Assembly: GCA_016648135.1 (NCBI GenBank)
Contig: JADDOH010004228.1
Coordinates: 186,001-250,000, forward strand
From: Agrypnia vestita
Lineage: Eukaryota > Arthropoda > Insecta > Trichoptera > Phryganeidae
Direction of reading: 5' to 3'
DNA length: 64,000 nucleotides
Shown here: in pieces, positions 45,616-60,600 of the stretch
How the letters are laid out: each line of letters opens with the position of its first letter
How positions within the stretch are numbered: the first letter of the stretch is position 1
Notes under the pieces: generated by a model
Seen by the model: only the letters and a program-made list of their open reading frames with translations
Told to the model about the DNA's origin: nothing
The model's database searches: none
Position numbers and translations under genes: made by a program

Positions 45616-48600
45616 GTACTTTTTACATATTATACATTACTATTTTCCTTTCCCGCAGAGTTGTCAAAGTAGTTTGTAACTTTTTGATTGACATTTACCC
45701 ACAAAATGGCCGATATAAAACTTAGAAAAGTTCACAACTCTTTCAAACTAAAAGTGTCTAGAGCTTCATTAATTCTTTTAGTTTTTCAGGTAGTTATTTC
45801 CTTGCTGCTTTATTTTCCGTTAATTTTTTATCGAGTAGTTTATGCACGAAGCCAATTGTCAATTTTTTCAATACTAGCAAAACCCTTGGAAGGAATCCGA
45901 AGTTGTATTTATATTACTTTAATAAAGTTTTCCGGAGTTCGTAGTCTTATATTTTGATAGCATAATTTCCCAGTAAGGTGTATGACTCAGTGATTGTGGT
46001 TTCTCGTTTTTTTAGTTTTTGTTTGTATTAGATAAACAATCAATTTTGTAAAAAAATAAGTATTTTTATAGATTTTCGCTCTTTGTTTAAATAAATTGCG
46101 CCGGTAAAGTTTCCTACAACACTACTTGAATACTTATAGCCTTACATTTATTATTACATTACTTAAACATCTTACATCCGGAAACTAAAACAAATAAATT
46201 TAGTCAACTGCCTGCTGGTTTAAACTTTTGTGAAGTATCAGACATAATTTAAAATAGTAACGACAAAAATTTATATGAAAATGTGATTGATGTCAGCCCT
46301 TGATGATGGTGGGTTCAATCTGCAGGTTCAGGTTGACGAAATATCAGATCATTGATCCAGTTCCCTGTTCATGTACATGTTGTTCAATACATGAATATGT
46401 ATGGAGCTGGACTTACATAATTTGTATAAAGTATTTTTAAAAATAGTAATACAATCCTTATAAAAATATTGAATGTATATGGCATAAAATAATGAAATAT
46501 TAATACATTTCAATAATATTTACCGTTTAAGTATATAAATGATTTTGTTTGTACTATATTAAATCAATAAGTACATGCAATGCTTTTTTTCATAAAAAAA
46601 ATATGTCGGAATACACTTCTTGTCAAGCTTTTTATTAAGGAAAATCATGTTAAATAGCATTTAAATTAATTTTACAGTAGCTTTACGAAATCACGGAACT
46701 CATAAAATTTTTAATTTATAACTATAATTGATGTTTTTAATGAAAACGTCAATGAATCCATTTGTTACTTACTACTTAGGAGGGTCAATTTCAAATCATT
46801 CCACATTCATAAGCACTATTTTCTATTTTGGCGAATTAAAGAAAGGTAAATTAACTAAATTGTTTTATCTAATCGCTTTTAAAACATAAAGGGTGCCGGA
46901 TCGCCATTCCAGTGAATTACAGCACAAAAAAGCACCAAGTACTTTGTCAATTAATTGCAAATGCATAATGATAGAAATGTATTTTTTATTAAATGTAAGA
47001 AGTAAAGCTATCTCAAATTTTTTAAGCATTTTATGGTAGTGATAAGCTAAACCGGGATTTTGTAATTTGAAATCAGTTGTCACAATGATTGGTAATGTTA
47101 TTTAACTGTTCGAGATTTAGTTTCTAGCGTAGTAATGATTGCTTGCCGAATTGTGAATAAATTAGTTAATGAACTTACCAATTATCGTTAAATCAATCAC
47201 ATATTACACAATTATCGTAAAAATAGCAGTTTCACTCATCATTTTTACTTAGCATCAAAATACAAGATCAGTATTACTATTTTTTATTATTATAAGTATT
47301 ACATTAAATCTGTCATACGTCACTGTGCCTTTTTTTTTACAGTTTTTACTGATCAGGTCATTTCTTTTTGTGCTTAATCATTAAAATTGTGACAATTCAA
47401 TATGTATTTAATGTCGTTTTTGGCATGCATAAATGAAAAAGTGTTTTGCACTGAAAAAATTCCCTTAAGTATTCAATGTTGGTTGAAGAAATCAGATATC
47501 CAGAGTGTGTGCAATCCTAATAACTTAAGGAATAATCCAAGATGATGGTCCCGTTCATACAATGAAAATAAGTATTTCACTATATAATTTAACGTCCTAT
47601 TAATTTAATCTAACTAAAATAATCGTAATCTAAATTAAACAAACCAAACCTAATAACCTAACCTAACCTCATATATTGCCTATGAAATGTCAAAATATGC
47701 AGTGCATTTTTCGGATCTTTAAAGTGCAATATCTTATTTAATACTTACTATTTAAACGTAAATTATCTTTTATTTTGTTATTAGCACATTCAATAATATA
47801 GTGAAATACTCATTTTCATTGTATATGCAATGGGACCATTTTGGATTTAGCCTAACTCTTAACTTAAGATCATTATTATTTATTTCTGAAGATAAACCAT
47901 TTATAAAATATCATTGAAATGCTTATAATATTTTATTATCTTCTTTATAAATTATGCCAGTATAATATACAAGTATATGCAAGTAAGGAAGTAAAATTAC
48001 TTCCCTCTTGAAAGACCTCATTATGCTTATACATTTGGGCACTAAGGCCCGGTTGTTTCAAGTTCGATCAAAGTAAGCGGTCGATAAAAGCATAGATTTT
48101 TACGAAAACGGATCGTCTGATTGGTGGAGAACGTAAAATTTCAGTTTAAACTCTACACTTACTTTGATCGAATTTGAAACAACCGGGCCTTAGTGCTGCC
48201 AAAATTGAATAATATGGAACTAAGATATATCAATGTATGGATGTAACTACCACACTACTAAAAAAAATTTCATTATTTGTCTTTCCTCATTTTCGTACAC
48301 TATACAGGGTGTTTCATAGCTAGCAGCAAAAACTCTACAGGTGGATTCCTGCCCTGATAATGAGTTGAAATACTTTTAAGCAACCATGACCTTACATCAA
48401 TAGTTATGAAGATATGCAATATCAAAGTTTGCATTTTTTTAAAAATATTTCTCACTTATTTTTTGCAAAAAGGTGAAGTATCACTACAGTCATTTATATT
48501 GATTATGAAAAATTCATTCGCTGTAATACAAGTCAAATAAAATGATAAAAACCTTGCAAAAATTGACAATATCGTCGGCTTAGGGTGTAAACCTGCTATC

Positions 48601-51600
48601 TGCAGCAGAGTGAATTATACAGGGGACAATAAAAACACTTCAAAATATTTAATATAACTGCAATTGAAAAAATGAAAATACCGTTGAAAGAATGCATCAT
48701 CCTGGTCTTTATAAGCCCATTAATGTATTGAAATATTCAGTAGCCTTTTAGTAATTAAAGTTTTTATATTATAGCAGGTTTTCTCACTTAAATAGTAAGC
48801 AATGAAATGTACATAGCAGGTTTTCATACCAATAAAATTCAAACAAATATCTCAATAATTACATTAATTTATGTTACTCGTGTGGTAAGTTTTCATAATA
48901 CTGATGATAATCAAGCGGTAAAGTAGATTTAAGTTGTTGCATATCATTAAATCTTCTCGCTACTATTTTTTTCCGGGAATCGTATAGATTTTTTATTGTC
49001 TCCATTCTAATGGTTTTGCAACTGTCAATTTTCTTTGTGGTAAATTTCTCCAAGGATCACTGAAATTTTATTAAAAATATATTTCACCATCAGGAGTATA
49101 TTTCAGTGATCTTATATCTGTAACTTTTGCATCTTCTTTGTCACGACTAGGACGGATGCTGTTAAAAAACTGAATATTGCCAAAAGCTTTGAAAAAATTG
49201 TGATTAAAATAAAAAACACATGGGTGCGGTTTTTTTCTCGCTACTTTGCAAATGGCTACATAGTCAGCAGGAACATTAATATTTTTATATTTTAATGACC
49301 GTTCAATACTGGAATGCATACCGTATTTTTCCATTTGCCCTTTATGTATGCCCTACTTCAAGGAACTTTTGTTCTATTACTATTTTTCAGTTCTTTGAAA
49401 TGTTCAGAAGAACATTTGCCATTGTGCTATTCCTATTTTGGTATGAGCATCCGTCACCGTAGAAAATTAATTTGGATTCAGCTGATACTGTTGGTAAAAT
49501 TTTATTTTCTATAAAATCCAACCAAATACTGGCAAACTCCTCAGCGTTAACTCCTCCTTCAACTTCATTCCAAATGAAACAAAACACAACAAAAGTCTTT
49601 ATTAATTACATTGTAAAATGTTAGGTTGTGAACTTGCAGCTTTATTTTGTAGTAAAAACTACTAACATTTTATTTGGGAGCAGTGAGTACTGATTGCAAA
49701 TCTACCGTGAATACATTTGATTCTGAATTTTTATTAATCTCCTTTTCTTTTCTGGCTTCATCTTTCCTCTTTACGTGATTCCTGTAGTACTCATCAGATA
49801 CCTTGCCCAGAGAATATGCTGCACATTTTTCACATTGATCTTTCTTGGGATGAATAATGTCAAACACTTCGTGAAATATTATAATCGAGAGTGGTCGCAC
49901 GTAATGAGATTCGCACCAATCTTTAAGATAGAGATCATAAAGCTGTTGTTTAGAGAACCATTCCGATAGTAAATAATTTTTGTTAGTTGTCGCCTGGCAG
50001 TAGTGAGATTTCATAACAGGTAAGGAATTGAGAAATCCATGAAGCTCTATACGTTCTTCTTCAAAAGATTTTGAATGACTAGATTTCGTTATATTTTCTA
50101 TAGATTTAGAGTTCTTCCAATTGAGAACGGTCCATTGACCGATTCCTGTAGTATTAAAAAAAAAATTCTACATACTTTGGTCAAAACGTATCATCAACTT
50201 TTAAATAGTAAAATAGAATCTGGGCCCTTCTCGATTTACTTTGTGATGTAGTTTTCCTTTTAATTCATATACAAAGTTACCATATTATCGATAAAGGTTT
50301 TTTTTGCCCCCATGTCAGCTTCGAAAAATCATGAAAAATCTTTTGTCAGCATTATTCAGTGACATAATGCATTTCATAACTCCTTTTGTATCCTTACATT
50401 TGTACCTGCCTTTAATAATGCGGGGCTGCTTAATTAAATAACAAAATACAGGGAGCGCTCACAAATACGCGCCGCCATCACAACTTCTCAGTACAAAAAT
50501 GACACACTAACATGGAGATAGCAGCTTTTCGCTTTAAGTATTTTGTGCACTTAAAATAGCAGGTTTACGTTTCGTTCAAAATGCATACTTTATATTTCGA
50601 TATTGATTTAGCTGTTTATCATACTTTATGCAGTTTTTTTTTCTCTTTCCAATGATATCAAAAACATATTTTACCTAAAAAGTGTAGATAGCAGTTTTAC
50701 ATCCTAAGCCGAGTCTTTTACAAGGTTTTTATCATTTTATTTGACTTGTATTGAAGTGAATGAATTTTTCATAATTGATATAAGTTACTGTAATAATTTT
50801 TGCAGAACATAAGTCAGAAACATTGAAAAAATATGCGAGTATTGCATATCTCCATATCTGTTGATATTAATTAGGTCATGGTTGCTTGAACATTTTTGAC
50901 TCATCAAGGCAGGAATCCACATATACAGTTTTTGCTACTGGCTATAGATTCAGTTTCAGTCTTCCGGTATTGCTCAGTTCAGTGTTATTAATTAACTTGG
51001 AAAGGAATTCACAAATTTATAAATATGAACTCATTTTACGTCATCTTTTCGCAAATGAACATTGTTTATTAAACAATTTCTACATGTTTGAACTCTGAAA
51101 TTTATTTCTCCTAAATGATTAAGAGAAAATATCTTTGTTCACTTGGATTTTTTATGCTATTAATAGAGGACTATGTAGAAAATTATTTTACATTCATTAT
51201 TTAAAAGATCTATCCATACATAAGCTAGATGTATATCTACAATATTTGTTTTTCTTGTTTATTATTATAAGAACTGACTTCATTTACTAACATGTCGGTT
51301 GTGAGGCCTCTCCGCAAAAAGATATTATTTAAAGGATATTGTTAGGTGACATTTTATTGAAAACTACATTATTATTTTTGTGTGTTTTGGCAGGCATGCA
51401 TCGATAATAAACTGGACATGGTGGAGTATCTGATAAAGCTTGGGGCAGATGTGAACCACAGCGACAATGAAGGCTGGACCCCGCTACACGCCACAGCCAG
51501 CTGTGGGTTTGTCAGTATTGCGCGGTTCCTCCTCAGTCACGGGGCCAACCTCTCGGTGGTGAACAATGAAGGAGAGCTGCCTGTGGATATTGCCGAAGCT

Positions 51601-54600
51601 GGGCCCATGAAAACCTTCCTGCTTGAAGAAATACAAAAGCAAGGTAAACATTATGTAAATAAATTTCTTAATTCCTTGGATATGTGTACTGTACATTTTA
51701 CTTGGTACGGTAGACAGGTAGATTGTAAGAGAATTTGTTGGTGTTAGAATCGGCACAACTAAATTAATGTTCTGTAGACATGCAGAAGAGTCCCATGTAA
51801 TTAGGGATAATTTTATAAATCCATATTCGATCATTGATATTTCTCGGTGCCTTGTGTGTTTGGATATTAAAATATAATATATCAGATCAAGACATTTGAA
51901 AGCATCACCATTTAATGAATAAGGATTATGCAAAAAGTTAATTGTTTTTTAAATATTTTCAATATTTAGATAAATGTTATTTTTAGTATACCAGTCACAT
52001 TCATTAGTGCGTTAGTGCTTCGTAATAATGAATGGTTTGAAAAATTTTCAAATCAGCATACAGCAAATGATCACACTTTAGGACATTAGATATATCATTT
52101 ATGAATATTAAAAATAATAATAGTTTAAAAATGGAGACATGCATCTATATGTTATCATCACTGAACTTGATTTGATTGGGAATTTGAAACCCTGGCATCA
52201 AGCTGAATGAGATCTGTTAGAGTTGTACGAAATTGTCAATTTTAGTAGATTATATTTAATTTGTTAATTGTTTAGATGATTTAAAAAAACTGATCATGAT
52301 TTAAATAAAAACATTAACGACAACAAAAATAATTAGCGAAATCTTTGGGGATTTAGGAGGAAGGAAAATGGCTGTCACAGGCCGGTATAAAAGGTTGTTA
52401 CAACACATATGTGATGTGTGACATATAATTCAAATATATACAACTTCCAAAAATTAGTAAGACATGGTATATTCTATCATGGTGGAAATGGCGAACGTTA
52501 CATATGTGTAAAGTGATCACTTATGCCTACCATACGATCGGTCGTTAGTCCGATATACACCATAAATGACTTCTATACCTACTTTCCCATAATAAAAATA
52601 AAATACAGTTTTGTCTCTGTGAGACATCCATAATATACATTAATTTCTTCGTGTTTGTTTATTTTTTTATGGCAAACAATTATTGTCTTTTTTTACTTAT
52701 GGCAAATTCTTGGTAATGCGTTTGTGCATTGCGCGGCTGGCTGATTATTCTGGGGAAATACTGACAATGTCTGTTAAAATGCGGGGCGAGCGAGTGGTTA
52801 TGCATTATTACAATGCTTTTAAATTCCACAAGTTGGGCCCCATCATGTTTAAATTAGTTTTCTCTGTGATTTGTTTGATTGTGGTAAACAGGTCTATATA
52901 GATTGCAGTCTATATGAATATATTTTCCTTTATATATTAGATCACAATTTAATAGTCATTCTAAAATTATGAATGAATGGTAATGTAATATATAGTAAAA
53001 CATGAATTTTTTGCAGGAATTGACTGTGACAAAGCCCGTTCGGAAGAAGAAAGAGTGCTTACAGAGCTCTCAAAAAGATGGAACATCACAAAATCCCCAG
53101 ATGCAGAAATACCAGATGAGAAGACTGGTGCAACGCCTTTGCATGTTGCTGCTGCAAAGGGGTACATCAAGGTAGACCTCAATTCAAATTACACATAAGA
53201 TGTGAGATTTGCGCCCTTGCATATCTGGGTACAAATCAAGTTTTATTTAAGCACGGCAGTGGCAGTGTAATTTTTTATTGTTGTTCAGTACATTGGGCTT
53301 TTTGTTCTCATTATTGGCATTTAAATTTATCTTGGAAGTATTCAGATTTTTAATTATCCATCAGAATTTCTTAGGAAAAATATATGTAGATATTACTAAA
53401 GATCACTTTCATTTTGGTTATGTATGGTCGAGTTTACTTGTCAATTAAGAACAGGATTCAAGATAAAAGAGAATGTGTTATGTGTTATTTACTCGAGACG
53501 GGAGCCTAAAGGTTCTAAAAAAGGTCCTAAAGGTTCTAAAAAAGGTCCTAAAGGTCCCCCAGAAAATAATTTGTTGGATGTAACAGAGCTAGTCCGTAAT
53601 ACTTTACGTGTAGAAAATATTCAAGCAACAATGTCATATCAGTAGTATAGAGACAAGCGACTTCAAAGTTTTTGTTTGTTTTCTGAATTATTTTCCGTAA
53701 AATATTATCTTTAAAGTAACTTATAATGAATGTTATAAATTCATCAGTTTTAATAAAAGTCAACTAAAATTATTGAAATAATCAATTTCCCGGTTAATCA
53801 AGGTTTGGTAAATTGGCAAAAAATTCAGAGAAGTTGCAAAAATTACTCAGTATGAATGCTTGCGGTCCGAAAACAGCACACATGAGTTTACGCACAAGAA
53901 AATTGGCATCAGGATGTTGCAGGGTTGTCAAATTTTTTTCTGCACAATTAATATTTTCTTCACTCAGAGAAATAAAAAAATAAAGAGGATAATTTTTGCC
54001 TTTGTCCTAAGTATTCTTTGAATATTTATTTATTTCATTTTTTAGACTTTTGTAATCGTGCTGCTCAAGTGATTCAAAAAGTAATATTGTGTAATTCAAA
54101 CAGCGTGGTTTATTTTTCTGAAAAAATTAACTCATTTCTCTTTGTCATTATTATTAAGTTGCACAATGAAATTCATCTCGTGTTGTAAAATATCTTCACT
54201 AATTAATACTTCCTGATCAGCTATACTTTCGTCTAACTAAGCCAATCATGTATGGTTGAACTTTGAAAATTTTGAATGAATTAAATTCAAGATATCTTTG
54301 TTCTATCATAGGAAATTGGTACCTTCTATATATATTGATTATTTAAAAGAAGCCACAGATTTATTAAACAGGGTTTGATTTAATCTTTACCTTTGCCCTG
54401 CAATGGAATTATTTGAATACACAATTTACAGCTATGTCTTACGTCTTGTCCTATGTCTTACGATATCTTCGCAATTAATTACAAAATGTCACAAATAGGT
54501 AATGAGGAATATCTTTAATAAGGAAATACTAAGCTATGTGTTCGTTTTCAGGTTATGAACATACTTTTGAGCAGTTGCAATGTCGATGTGGATCCTGTAG

Positions 54601-57600
54601 ATTTTGATGGATGGACTCCACTTCATGCTTCAGCTCATTGGGGTCAGGATGAGGCTGCAACAATGTTAGTTCAGCATGGTGCTGACATGAATATCAAGAA
54701 TTATGTGGTAAGTCTTTTTAATTGTATATCACTTAAACTCCCTGGGTTTTGCGCGATTCGCGAAATATGTAAATGTTAACAATTTGTATCCACTATGACA
54801 TGACATTGCGTATTATTTTTTATATTGCTAAAATTTACGTTATGTTATACAACTGAATATGAAATTGAGAATGGAAAATGGATTTTATCTCGCTTATTAT
54901 ATACAGTCAAAATTTTGAGTACCTTACTTCATATTCAATTTTTTCTAAACTGTGTAAATGCATTTTCATATCATCCAATTACAAACATAATCCAATAAAT
55001 AATAGTAAAAAAAAGTATTCTGTGTGATTGTTTTGAGACCAATTACAACCATTTGCGTTTTTATTTATAATGGTGATTTAATTGGTCAAAAGCAATGAAT
55101 ACTTTAACCAATAGTGTGCGATATTTTTCACCATGAGATTTTGTTCTAACTTTGTTTGTAGATGATTTCATATAAATTGCCATTAATTATAGTTTTATTT
55201 CGATCAATTAAAGTTACTCATTGGCTATTTTTTTCTTAATTTTTAATATATTTTCTTCTACATAACATTTTATTCTTTTTCTTTAACTGACATTTTGGAA
55301 ATGTGATAAATATATATGAAAGAAGAAAATTTCAATAACATGCTTTTTTTTAATTTTAGACAAGTCAGTGGTGAAAATTTTTTTATTTGCGAAACAGTTT
55401 ATGCTAAAGTGGCGTTTTGAATTGACTATGTTGAACATGAGTATGTTGATGAACTGAACTATTATATTTTTAAAAAATGAGGGTAAACAACATTGTTTTA
55501 TTCCACTATATTTATTTTGAATTGTTAGAACGTTTTCGGGATTTCTCCCATTGTCAATAACCACACGTTTACAACTGGGACAATGGGAGAAATCCCGAAA
55601 ACGTTCTAACAATTCAAAATAAATATAGTGGAATAAAACAATGTTGTTTACCCTCATTTTTTAAAAATATTAAAAATGAATTTCCACAAGGTTACAAACA
55701 AAAAACTTGAACATTGAACTATTATTTTCATTATAAAAAGAAAAATACATTTATTTACACAGACTGAGTTAGACCTCCTTCTATTTACAAAAGACACTCA
55801 AATTAGTATGTGTAAGCCATGCGTGTGAGGCACATTGTTTTGTTTTGTTGTGTTGGTGTTTATACCTGTAAACACCAATACAACGAAACAATGTGCGTCA
55901 TTCGCACGGCTTCGCACAATCCAATTAGCACACATACTAATTCCATTGTCTTTCTTAAATACTAGGTTAACTAACCAAATTACCTTCTGTCTTATTATTG
56001 GATGTCCAATGATCCTCTGCCTCTTGTTGGAAAGGCTGTCCATGCGATTATTAAAATACTTATTACATCTTCAAACAATATATTTTTTACCCGTGTCATC
56101 TTATGACTTTTGTCTTATATTCAATATTTTTGAATTATGTACAGCGTAGAGCATTTTGGTTATGGTGATATCCCCCATACATTTCAATTATTGGCTTGAG
56201 AGTGGGATTTTTACTTCAATTGTCATCAGAGCGATTAATATGTGCTTTGGTATATTGTCTGTAATATTATATATTTTGTTTTATGTGTAAAGTCTTCAGC
56301 GCTCTATTTCAAAACTTGACCGTCAATCCTTTGACTATCAAATAACTGAGAAGTTGGCTGTTTTGTACACTTATAATGATTATTTAAATTTAATATTTTA
56401 TTTGCATGTGTGCGTGATTTTTTTGTTTTGTTGTGAGCCAATGTATTTCATAATTAATAGAAAATAACACTCAGTTTAAGTGTCGTGTTTTTGATACACA
56501 ATGATTTTGTTATTATTGGTGAAGTTTAAAACCAGTGGAGCACCTAAAAATATACATTCTAGTATTTGTGTTTTTGTGTACGAACATGACAAAAATGTTA
56601 ATTATAAATCTGCTAATGCTTCCATTATAATCTGTGTATTTAAAAAAAAATTATATATTAAGTAAATTTTCTGTGTGAAAATTTTGTTATACCTAAAAAT
56701 CTTTACTAATAATAACAAGAGTTAAATTATTTTATTGAAATAAAAAGTTATAAAGATTTTTCACATTTAATTAAAATATATGCATATTATTATTTTTTAT
56801 GAATGTGTTGTAAATATTTTGCGTCTGCTACGCATTGATCTGGTTTTACAGCGAGTATATTTTAATATTAAACCACCTTATTTTCTCCAACAAAATCTTT
56901 GTAGTTTTTTTAGCAGAATTGGTGTAATCATTGAAGAAGGTTGTTTTTGACTCACAGGGAAACTGCATCTCTAGTAGTGAGTTTCCGTCACAATTACCCA
57001 TTGATCATACTTCTGGGACCAGCATGCTAACTTCAGGGCTTATGTCTGTCATGTTTCTTCTTGTTTTGCTTTCGTTTTCCAGGCGAGACAATACGGTAGA
57101 ACCTTGTTATAACGAACCCCGTTATACCGAAAAATGTCATATATTCCCCACAGTAAATTTTTCATACAAAAATGTATTTATGTAGCGAAATTTAGTTAAT
57201 ATGTATAACGAAATATATGACGAATTTTTTTGTCAAGATAAAAATATTATTGTTTGTCATGGAGCCCTGGATAGTTTTATGGCCTGCACAAAATTTCTCC
57301 TTGGGATTTTATTGGGCCCCTATAAAGCATTTTGCCATAATCCCCATGAACTCTAGTTGGGACAATAGTTTTATTGCCGATTGTCAAAAAAGGTTAGACT
57401 GAGGCACATGTGTATTGTCTTCTAGAATCACGTAAAAATATTACATCACATTTTTCATACAGATTGTACTTAAATCGAAATATCCCAATATGTATAATGA
57501 AAAAAAGTTTGTTCAAACAAAATAATAATGTTGTGCAGATTGTTTTTCGCGCAAACATGCGATAGGGAATAACCCCGCAATCCGCCGCTTCGCAGGGCAC

Positions 57601-60600
57601 AAAGTCGCGCGCATGTGTACGGCCGCTTTGAACTGTGAACGCCTCTACGATCATTTATTACGCGCAATATTATCAGAATTTTTCATTTTCACTACTACCA
57701 TCAACTTTTATTTTTTTATTGAACCTCGATTTATTCGACCTAAACGAAAATATTTTTCAAAATATTGTGCTTGCATATGGGGCTTGTACCATTTACAAAA
57801 AAACAGGATATAATGAATAAATTAAAAGAGTTATGACGGTTGACATTTTAAGAATTTTTTTTTATCTACTCTGACTTGAGAGTTCTTTTTTGAGAGATGT
57901 TAAAGAAGAAACTTAACTGTTAAAAATAAACGGTATATTTAGATCTTCAGTAAAAACAAACTGATGAATAAATATTTTTAAAATAATATAAATTGACAAT
58001 TAATAGACTTAAGTGAATAACGCCCTAGCATAACACAATTGAATTTGCTAGGGAATAGATGCACTTAGGGCCGGATGTTTGGGTCAGTAGTAATAGTAAA
58101 GCATAGATTTTTGCGAAAACCGTTGTTTTGATTGGTAGAAAATCTCATACTCTAGATCAAATAATTGGTCTTTAGGATTAATAGGAGATAGCAGTTAATT
58201 ATCCTATTTAAAGTTGCAAAAAATTGTACATTTACAATTTTAAATATTAAAACGAGATCAAATCTCATAAATCTGTACAGTGAAGCATATATACTGTGAT
58301 TCAATTCAAACTCTTCCCCGAGAGCTGGTAGATGATGCAAGGTCAATTTTCTTAGAGAGCCGTTGATAGCTGTAAATTTATTTTATAAAGCAGCTTTCAG
58401 GTTAGTTTAACAAAAAATTTTAACTGAAATTTTATTATCTTACTGTTGAGAATGATTACATGAATATGACCATATTTTGAAAATTAAACAAAGACATTGT
58501 TTTGATTTTTGATATTTCAAATTTTTAATTTTCCACTATATGTTACAAAGCGTTTTAGTCGCAAGTTTATCCAAAAGTGAAAGCGATAAATCTAACCTGC
58601 TGTAAAGCCAGATTGAGCAGCGGAATGATTACAAAATGATCATGATTTAATGTGTTTAGTAAAAAAACTTAAATTCAATGTTCAATATATTCAAGTCATT
58701 AGTATTCAGTCTTTTTCCGGATTTCGCACTGGCAATACTTATCATTAACATGAGCAACCCAACAATGGAAATATCACACGCAGTATGTTCATATTATCTA
58801 AGTATGTTACGCTAACTTTTTTATTCATTAATGCTACCGTGTATCATCATGAACTTAAAATTAGCAAATGGTAAATTATCAGCATCTTAGAGAAAATATA
58901 AAAATAGCGACACAGAGTCCACAAACATGTTGAAGTCACATAGTAAATACATTAGAGGCCCAAAACAACCATAAGATCTTTTTCTTTCTGTTCAGACCTT
59001 CAGTTGGATCTTGATTCCATCTATATAAATAAATTTCTGAAAATGGGCGTGGTACACAATGTGTCTGTCAATAAAAATTTTCAATATTTTCCAGGGACAA
59101 ACCTGTTTCGATGTTGCTGTGCCTAGTATGATTGAGCACCTAGAAGACTTAAAGAACAGACATGATACAATTGCGATGGCTCTCTACAATAAACAAAAAA
59201 GGAGACCCACAGGACCAGACGACCTGCAAATTAAACATAAAAAGCTCGATCTACAGATAGAAACAAAGGCAGAAAACAATGTAAACAACAAAAAAACTGT
59301 CGGTAAGAAAAGTGTCAAATTTTCTTATTGACTGTGTGAAGCATTGTATGTTGAAATATAAATACGGGAATACTTTGTTCAGCAAGCGAAATTTGCCAAA
59401 AAAAAATGTTGGAACAGCCGTTAAGTACCACATTCAGTATGTTTTGTTGTGATGGCCATCCTTGCAATACAATATACTTGATTCTCATTTTTATCTTCGA
59501 AGATATGTCTTATCGATCCGAGGATATTGGCATGCATGTGCATGTATTAAATAATAATGAAATATTTAATAAAAATCTTTTTTAGTCAAACACACTGCAA
59601 TATGCTAATTAAAATATAATTATTTTTATTATTACTATTATTCAGGAAACCCTATTTATTTTGCGCTCTGCTTAGCATTTTAACAATTCATCAAATTAAA
59701 ACTTTGAAGAAAAAAAATGCGATGACATTGCGAAGTTGTCATGTTTCCAGCTGTAAGCGGGTGATTTTATCAACGTGTTGGAGCTTATCTCCCTGCAAAG
59801 TACATTTACTTCATCCAACTTTATACTTTTTACGGTTCCAATATTATAAATAACAATAGTTATTAGTTATTTTTTTGCTGTAATGGGAATTTTTCTCTTA
59901 TAAACGATTAGAATTTCTTCTATGGGTGTTCTTTTCTTGTGGCTTTATGTTCTTTAAAATTGTGCCGTTCGTACAAACTATGTATAGAGTTTCAATAGAA
60001 TTTATTATTGTATATTGTAATGAAATTGTAGTGATTTTCCATTTTTGTTTTATCCAAACGTTTTTTTGCCCACACTATTTAATTTGACTGAGTTGATCTT
60101 TTTTATGAAACCAATTAGCATTAAAGGATTCCAACACATAGCTCTTTAAATTAATATTGAATTTTAAGGAAAAAAATTGCCTGAATTAATAATAACCGAA
60201 TAATGTGTGGAGAGATTCTAGCGTGACCTGAGAGTCAGGAATTTGAATATTATTGAATATAATAATATTATGTATCACAGTTTTTGTAAATAATTTGATA
60301 TACATATTTTCCCAGAAATTTAGCCTAAGTAAAAAGTAGCATAATTGAATATGACCTATGTTTAGTCATCAATAATAAAAAATAGTGGTGACCTAAGAAA
60401 AGGTAAAATAATAAATAAAGTTATAAAATAGGTACCGTAGAACCCCATGTGAAAGACCAAGGACTATTGAAATAAAATTATTAGAAAAATAATATTGAAA
60501 AAAAAACTTTGATGTCAGTTATCTCCGTAACTGTTGACGTTTCTCCCAAAGTGTAAAGAATATTTTCTATTAAAAAATTTAATGAAGAAGACTCCCCCGA

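Larger units (their letters stand above)
48305..50946. mobile_element. Composite: palindromic MITE arms split by a 2.1-kb transposon
   Basis: The left arm (48305-48570) starts CAGGGTGTTTCATAGCTAGC after TA. The right arm (50712-50946) is its inverted counterpart, ending in TTTTTGCTACTGGCTATA with the last bases lost. Compared with the complete MITE at 29539-30061, the interior is replaced by the element 48576-50711. Confidence 0.75.

Noticed and set aside
47655..47672. Telomere-type (CCTAA)n array
   Set aside because: Only about three units in an AT-rich inverted repeat; too short to mean anything.
51484..51933. Minus-strand 149-codon ORF
   Set aside because: It overlaps MYPT exon 2 on the opposite strand and shows no family features; it is a shadow.
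53424..53645. Exon with GSKKGPK repeats
   Set aside because: The frame comes from a 21-bp tandem repeat, lacks splice fit with MYPT exons 3 and 4, which already join in phase.
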